Shown: piece by piece, positions 24,562-27,947 of the stretch | How positions within the stretch are numbered: the first letter of the stretch is position 1 | Layout of the letters: each line of letters starts with the position of its first letter | From: Methanosarcina sp. UBA5 | Lineage (GTDB): Archaea; Halobacteriota; Methanosarcinia; Methanosarcinales; Methanosarcinaceae | Length of the DNA: 27,947 nt | Assembly (NCBI RefSeq): GCF_002505485.1 | Contig: NZ_DAVG01000100.1 | Location: forward strand, 1 to 27,947 | Direction of reading: 5' to 3' | Made by a program: the position numbers and the translations under genes | Notes under the pieces: generated by a model | What the model was told of the DNA's origin: nothing | What the model saw: the letters and a program-made list of their open reading frames with translations, nothing else | Databases searched by the model: none

Positions 24562-24577
24562 GGTTATTTATATAATA
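24562..24577 (-). promoter_or_regulatory. TATA box of the methanogenesis marker 8 gene
   Basis: The minus strand reads TATTATATAAATAACC, a strong archaeal TATA box about 80 bases upstream of the ATG, giving a leader of roughly 55 bases. Confidence 0.5.
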
Positions 24578-24656
24578 GCTTTTGGGCTAGGTTATCTATT
24601 CGATTTCTGTCTTTGATCTGCTGAGTTTAAAGAGTGAAGTCTGTTTTTTTGAAAGA

Positions 24657-25546
24657 TTACTTTTTGAACTTCAGCTTGCTGACGATAGTCTGAAAAAGAG
24701 TTTTTGAAGCTGGAGGATGATTTGAAGCTGGAGAATTATTAGAAGTTGGATAATATTTTGAATTTTCATTGTCTTCAATCCCATCAAGCTCTTTCAATTT
24801 CTTTTCGCAAAAGCTAATTATCCTTGGGTCTTCAATCGCTTTTCCTATAGCAAGGGACTTCTTCAAAAATTCAATTGCTTTTCTGGGCTCTCCCAGATCA
24901 CTGTACCCACTCCACCAACGCCACTGATAAGTAAAATTCGGTGATTTTCGAGGTATGTAAGGGCTTTTCTTAACTCTTCTGAACGATTTTCGGTAACGAA
25001 TAGCTTTAGTTTTTCTGGATAATATGGAAGGGTTGAAGGATTGTAACGGTTCAGTATTTTCTGATTTGCGGCTTCTTTCCGTCTCTGGTCCAGATACTCA
25101 ATAATTTTGATTAGTTCGTCTCCAGAAGGCGTTTTAAAATTGAAGAAATCATTGTAGTTCCCAACTACAAACTGGTCAATATTCTCCACATTGAAATTTA
25201 TAATGATTTCAATATCTCTAGCAAGGTCTGAATTTTCTTCAAACAATTTCACTAGTTCCTGCTGAAGCTCTTCCTTTGCTTTTGGATCGTGGGAGTTTCT
25301 AAGAACTTTTGTAAGTGCTTTTTCGAGGGATACATTCATTTTAGGGCTTATTTTCTCCAGCAGAGCCTGTGATCTTTTTCCGCTTTCAGAACCGAGTTTT
25401 TCAAAGGCTTTTTCATACATCATATCCACAAGAACTTCTTTGCCTTTGTCAACTGCAGGTTTTCCTGCAATGCACAGGGCAGACAAGGCAGGAACGAGAA
25501 TATTTGTTGCTTGCTGAGCGAGCTGGGCGAGAGCGGCTGGATCCAT
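24657..25546 (-). pseudogene. STAND NTPase (NACHT/NB-ARC-type) with TPRs, collapsed by internal deletion
   Basis: The 5' part (25546 down to about 24905) encodes an N-terminal helical domain starting MDPAALAQLAQQATNIL, an interior coiled region, and the start of an NTPase domain: RILLISGVGGVG. The Walker A then stops before its GKT and the frame ends soon after. A different frame beginning about 24903 reads YSDLGEPRKAIEFLKKSLAI, a last TPR, and runs to the stop at 24657. A deletion of the NTPase core and most TPRs therefore joined the P-loop to the final repeat out of frame. GGAGGA precedes the ATG. An 18-bp tandem repeat lies in the C-terminal linker. The intact form is inferred from family architecture. 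Confidence 0.7.
24703..24756. repeat. 18-bp tandem repeat, three units
   Basis: Units at 24703-24720, 24721-24738 and 24739-24756 share TTTGAAGCTGGAGAAT-like sequence. Within the pseudogene they encode six-residue repeats (such as SNNSPA and SNHPPA) in the C-terminal linker, so the period is in frame. Confidence 0.55.
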
Positions 25547-25689
25547 AAACTCCTCCAATTCTTTTTTGATATTGGAGGCAAGTAAAATAAATTTTGTTAT
25601 TTAGAACAACTAGAATAAAAATTTCACAGGTTTTTACTTTTTCCAGGGCTTCGTTTGATAATATTCGAAGATTTCAGCTTTTTTGCAGA

Positions 25690-25765
25690 CTTCAGGAAAA
25701 AGGCCGCTCTCCTGCGTCGAGCGTGAAGTTGCCAGGGTTCTGAAAAGCAGTACTCACAACCGGTT
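25690..25765 (+). repeat. degenerate direct repeat, copy A
   Basis: GCTCTCCT, TC-AGC and an exact 17-base CAGGGTTCTGAAAAGC-type core recur in the same order at about 27860-27920. The element lies upstream of a small secreted-like ORF and about 200 bases before the gene at 25973. It may be part of a larger dispersed element. Confidence 0.45.
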
Positions 25766-25778
25766 GTTAGAGTATAAC

Positions 25779-25892
25779 ATGAAAAATAAACTTTACAAAT
25801 TTGCTATATTTTTAAGTGTTTCTGCGGCATTATTTTCACTAATAGAGATAAGTCAAAACAGGATGGGAGTAAGGAATTATACGGACTCTTAA
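25779..25892 (+). CDS. short ORF with signal-like N-terminus
   Basis: ATG at 25779 to TAA at 25892 gives 37 residues: a basic start, a hydrophobic run (FAIFLSVSAALFSLIEI) and a short polar tail. It could be a truncated secreted protein or a short membrane peptide. The ribosome binding site is weak. No family is recognised. Confidence 0.3.
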   Translation: MKNKLYKFAIFLSVSAALFSLIEISQNRMGVRNYTDS

Positions 25893-25972
25893 CTGATCAA
25901 CTATTCAAGTTTAGTTAATGTCCTAACAAGGTTTCTAATATATCAAATAATAAATTAACTTGGGGGTTATAT

Positions 25973-27481
25973 ATGAAAAATTATATATTAGTTATAATAC
26001 TTGGCGTTTTATTCATATCATTAACAGGAATTGCCCTCGCAGAGAATGTGGAAACGAATGTGAAAACATACGATGCGGAGGCTTTTCGACAGGCTTTAGA
26101 GAAGGATGGGTTTACCGTAAAGGAAGGTGAATTGGGTTACTTTGATTTAATCGGGTTATTAGAGAAAGGAGTATTGCCTTCTGCATATGGAAACAATCCC
26201 ACCACAAAATATGTAGCATATTTTGTTCCAGCGGCAACTGGCTCTGAAGTAGATGAACGTGTTTCCAGGTTAACAAGTGCGCTCGGAATGAGCGGAAACA
26301 CAACTCCAATCTGGAACCTTCGTCCTGATGAAGCTGTTGTTTTTGTAGGAAGAACACCGCCGGAATGCAGGTACTTCAGCTATGATCATTATATAATGCA
26401 CAGGACATATGGGAACGAGAGGAGATGGCTCTTTTCCAACATAGCAGATACAGTGAACAACCTGGTTATCAAAACCGAAGGGACTCCAAATGGGTCGTCT
26501 GGAAATCCTTTCAATCAAACCACGGTAATAATCATTACGGCCGACAAAGGCATCGATCAACGCATCCGGGCTGCTGCCCAATCAGCAGGGTATTCGGACA
26601 ATATAATTAACACTCAGGTGCTTCCCTCATCCATATTAAAAATGGGCCTGGAGAATAACTCCGATACATTTGCTGCATTTGTCCGTCCAGCCTTATTCAA
26701 TGACACGCGGGCTGGTGACAATTACATAAATAATACACCTGCAACTATTTTCCGGATTACTCCCAATAACACTACGAAGCTGGACCCGTATAATTATCCA
26801 GAGCTAAGAGTCCGCGGAACTGGAAAAACGGAATTTGAGCTTATGGATGATCTCGAAGAGTTAAGGAATGCAATTCTCAATAAGTATAATGAGTCGAATG
26901 CCACAGAGCTTCCGACCAGTCAGGCAGTTCCGGTAGGGAGTGATGCTATTCAGAGAGGAATCAATGGCGTAGGTCCCAATAACGATGCATGCTATCTATG
27001 GACAGCAAACCAGACTGCCTCTTCGCCAACACCTCCTTTCTTTAACACCTCGCTGTACTATCCTTTCTTGCGAAACCCGGCAATTACTTTAGGTAATGAA
27101 ACCAATGAGTTCATAATTGTCTATGGGGTTAACCATGTAACAACAGGAAAGGCGACATACTCTAACTTCGCAATATACGGAGCAGATATGTGGAACGGTG
27201 TTAGAGCGATCACAGACGCAGATTTCAATGGGTCTGCTGAGGAATATCTTCCCAACAATCCCAATGCGAAATACCTTTATGTCTACAAGCTCTCCAGGAA
27301 CTGTAGCGACGGTGATCAATACTGCTACGAGGTTCCCTATGGTATGGGACCTCATGGAATAGAGCTGGATCAGCCGCTTTTTATTGGCTGGAGGGCTTAC
27401 TTGGAAAACACGACAAAGACTGGGCCAGCCTACTCAGAGATCGTGTACGATCGAGCTATAAAGTTCGACCCAAAGAGTTGA
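25973..27481 (+). CDS. secreted protein of unknown family
   Basis: This is a 502-residue exported protein. Residues 1-23 form a signal peptide with a hydrophobic core, cleaved probably after ALA-E (residues 22-24). The mature part is acidic, with many N-x-S/T glycosylation sequons and few Cys, and has no membrane anchor or surface-layer motif that I can see. Sub-regions such as TTVIIITADKGIDQRIRAAA, NDACYLWTANQT and GVNHVTTGKATYSNFAIYGA are well formed, so it is an intact gene. I do not recognise a family. GGGGGTT lies 5 bases before the ATG. The gene ends at a strong terminator. It probably acts outside the cell or in the pseudoperiplasm. Confidence 0.8.
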   Translation: MKNYILVIILGVLFISLTGIALAENVETNVKTYDAEAFRQALEKDGFTVKEGELGYFDLIGLLEKGVLPSAYGNNPTTKYVAYFVPAATGSEVDERVSRLTSALGMSGNTTPIWNLRPDEAVVFVGRTPPECRYFSYDHYIMHRTYGNERRWLFSNIADTVNNLVIKTEGTPNGSSGNPFNQTTVIIITADKGIDQRIRAAAQSAGYSDNIINTQVLPSSILKMGLENNSDTFAAFVRPALFNDTRAGDNYINNTPATIFRITPNNTTKLDPYNYPELRVRGTGKTEFELMDDLEELRNAILNKYNESNATELPTSQAVPVGSDAIQRGINGVGPNNDACYLWTANQTASSPTPPFFNTSLYYPFLRNPAITLGNETNEFIIVYGVNHVTTGKATYSNFAIYGADMWNGVRAITDADFNGSAEEYLPNNPNAKYLYVYKLSRNCSDGDQYCYEVPYGMGPHGIELDQPLFIGWRAYLENTTKTGPAYSEIVYDRAIKFDPKS

Positions 27482-27523
27482 GTATAAGTAAATGGGATAT
27501 TAAAGCAAATTCAAGCTCTGGTT

Positions 27524-27549
27524 GATATGTGTTACTTATAACACATATC
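27524..27549 (+). terminator. strong intrinsic terminator
   Basis: GATATGTGTTA (27524-27534) pairs perfectly with TAACACATATC (27539-27549) around a CTTA loop, followed by TTCATTTTTTG. It lies 43 bases past the stop of the secreted protein gene. Confidence 0.7.
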
Positions 27550-27857
27550 TTCATTTTTTGTATTTACAAATCAGAGCTATATTTTATAATATCTTTTATT
27601 GTTTAGAAAGATTAAAACGAAAATTTTCAGGTTTTGGCTGTTTTAGAATTCCATCTATAAAATTCGGGACTGAAAAGGGCTTTAATTTCAAATAGTATCG
27701 GAAGCCCCGTCAGCTTGTCTGGTGGCACTTACCAAAAAAAGAAAGGATTATAAAAAGACTTATGTATATAATTTTCCCAAGTAGTGTTAGTTCTACTTTT
27801 TTAGCAAATCTGAGGCTCTTTCGTGTTTTTGCTGGCTTTTTTATTTTTTGTCTGCAA
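27550..27857. other. AT-rich intergenic region
   Basis: No gene is seen. T-rich runs near 27780-27850 lead to copy B of the direct repeat. Confidence 0.4.
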
Positions 27858-27930
27858 GACTGCTCTCCTTCATCAAGCATTGGGGATGTTCAGGGTTCTG
27901 AAAAGCGATTCTCTTTGCCACGCGAGCTGG
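27858..27930 (+). repeat. degenerate direct repeat, copy B
   Basis: This copy shares with copy A (25690-25765) a GCTCTCCT block, a TC-AGC block and an exact CAGGGTTCTGAAAAGC core. The window ends soon after, so what it precedes is unknown. Confidence 0.45.
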
Positions 27931-27947
27931 ATAATAGAAACCAAAGT

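Noticed and set aside
1..27947. CRISPR array
   Set aside because: The tandem repeats present (13, 18, 20-22 and 24 bp) are gapless and short, with no unique spacers.

Overview
The window looks like a chromosomal segment of a Methanosarcina-type methanogenic archaeon. Four things support this. There is a methanogenesis marker protein 8 gene (DUF2099). There is a ferredoxin:disulfide reductase that fuses an FTR catalytic domain to a small rubredoxin domain. There is an iron-sulfur flavoprotein of the Isf type with the compact CX2CX2CX5C motif. The intergenic DNA is long, AT-rich and hairpin-rich, with archaeal TATA boxes. I saw no rRNA, convincing tRNA, CRISPR array or intact transposase.

Layout. 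1-1855: AT-rich DNA with decayed or doubtful ORFs, a coiled-coil protein and a small unknown protein. 1931-5272 (minus): a redox and efflux group, made of an FTR-rubredoxin fusion, an NrdH/glutaredoxin-like protein, an Isf-like flavoprotein and a 14-TM MFS exporter with a palindrome of TetR-operator type upstream. 5981-7102: a CNNM/DUF21 membrane protein, followed by a palindromic MITE-like element. 7441-8147: a class I glutamine amidotransferase broken by one frameshift. 8392-10707 (minus): a tandem-nitroreductase SagB-like protein and a DJ-1/PfpI protein, probably one operon. 11005-12360: a DUF92 membrane protein. 12884-14314: a lipoamide dehydrogenase/mercuric reductase-like flavoprotein, convergent with a monofunctional haem catalase (14662-16179). 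16380-16960: two related copies of a short inverted-repeat element flanking a small SH3/LSm-like ORF. 17151-18068: a Trm5-like methyltransferase. 18257-18664: a pyrophosphatase-like protein. 18896-20645: a radical SAM/SPASM enzyme followed by an Asn/Thr-rich lipoprotein. 20862-23518: small and decayed genes, including a DUF4393 (Abi-alpha-like) gene with in-frame TAA and TAG and a dicluster ferredoxin with a damaged 5' end. 23636-24484: methanogenesis marker 8. 24657-25546: a STAND NTPase collapsed by an internal deletion from its P-loop to its last TPR. 25973-27481: a secreted protein of unknown family.

Together, many genes concern redox balance and oxidative stress: disulfide reductase, glutaredoxin, Isf, catalase, DJ-1, flavin disulfide oxidoreductase and nitroreductase. 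The second half is rich in pseudogenes, and two of the broken genes (DUF4393 and the STAND protein) belong to families linked with phage defence. The best candidate for an undescribed system is the radical SAM/SPASM enzyme with its adjacent lipoprotein.
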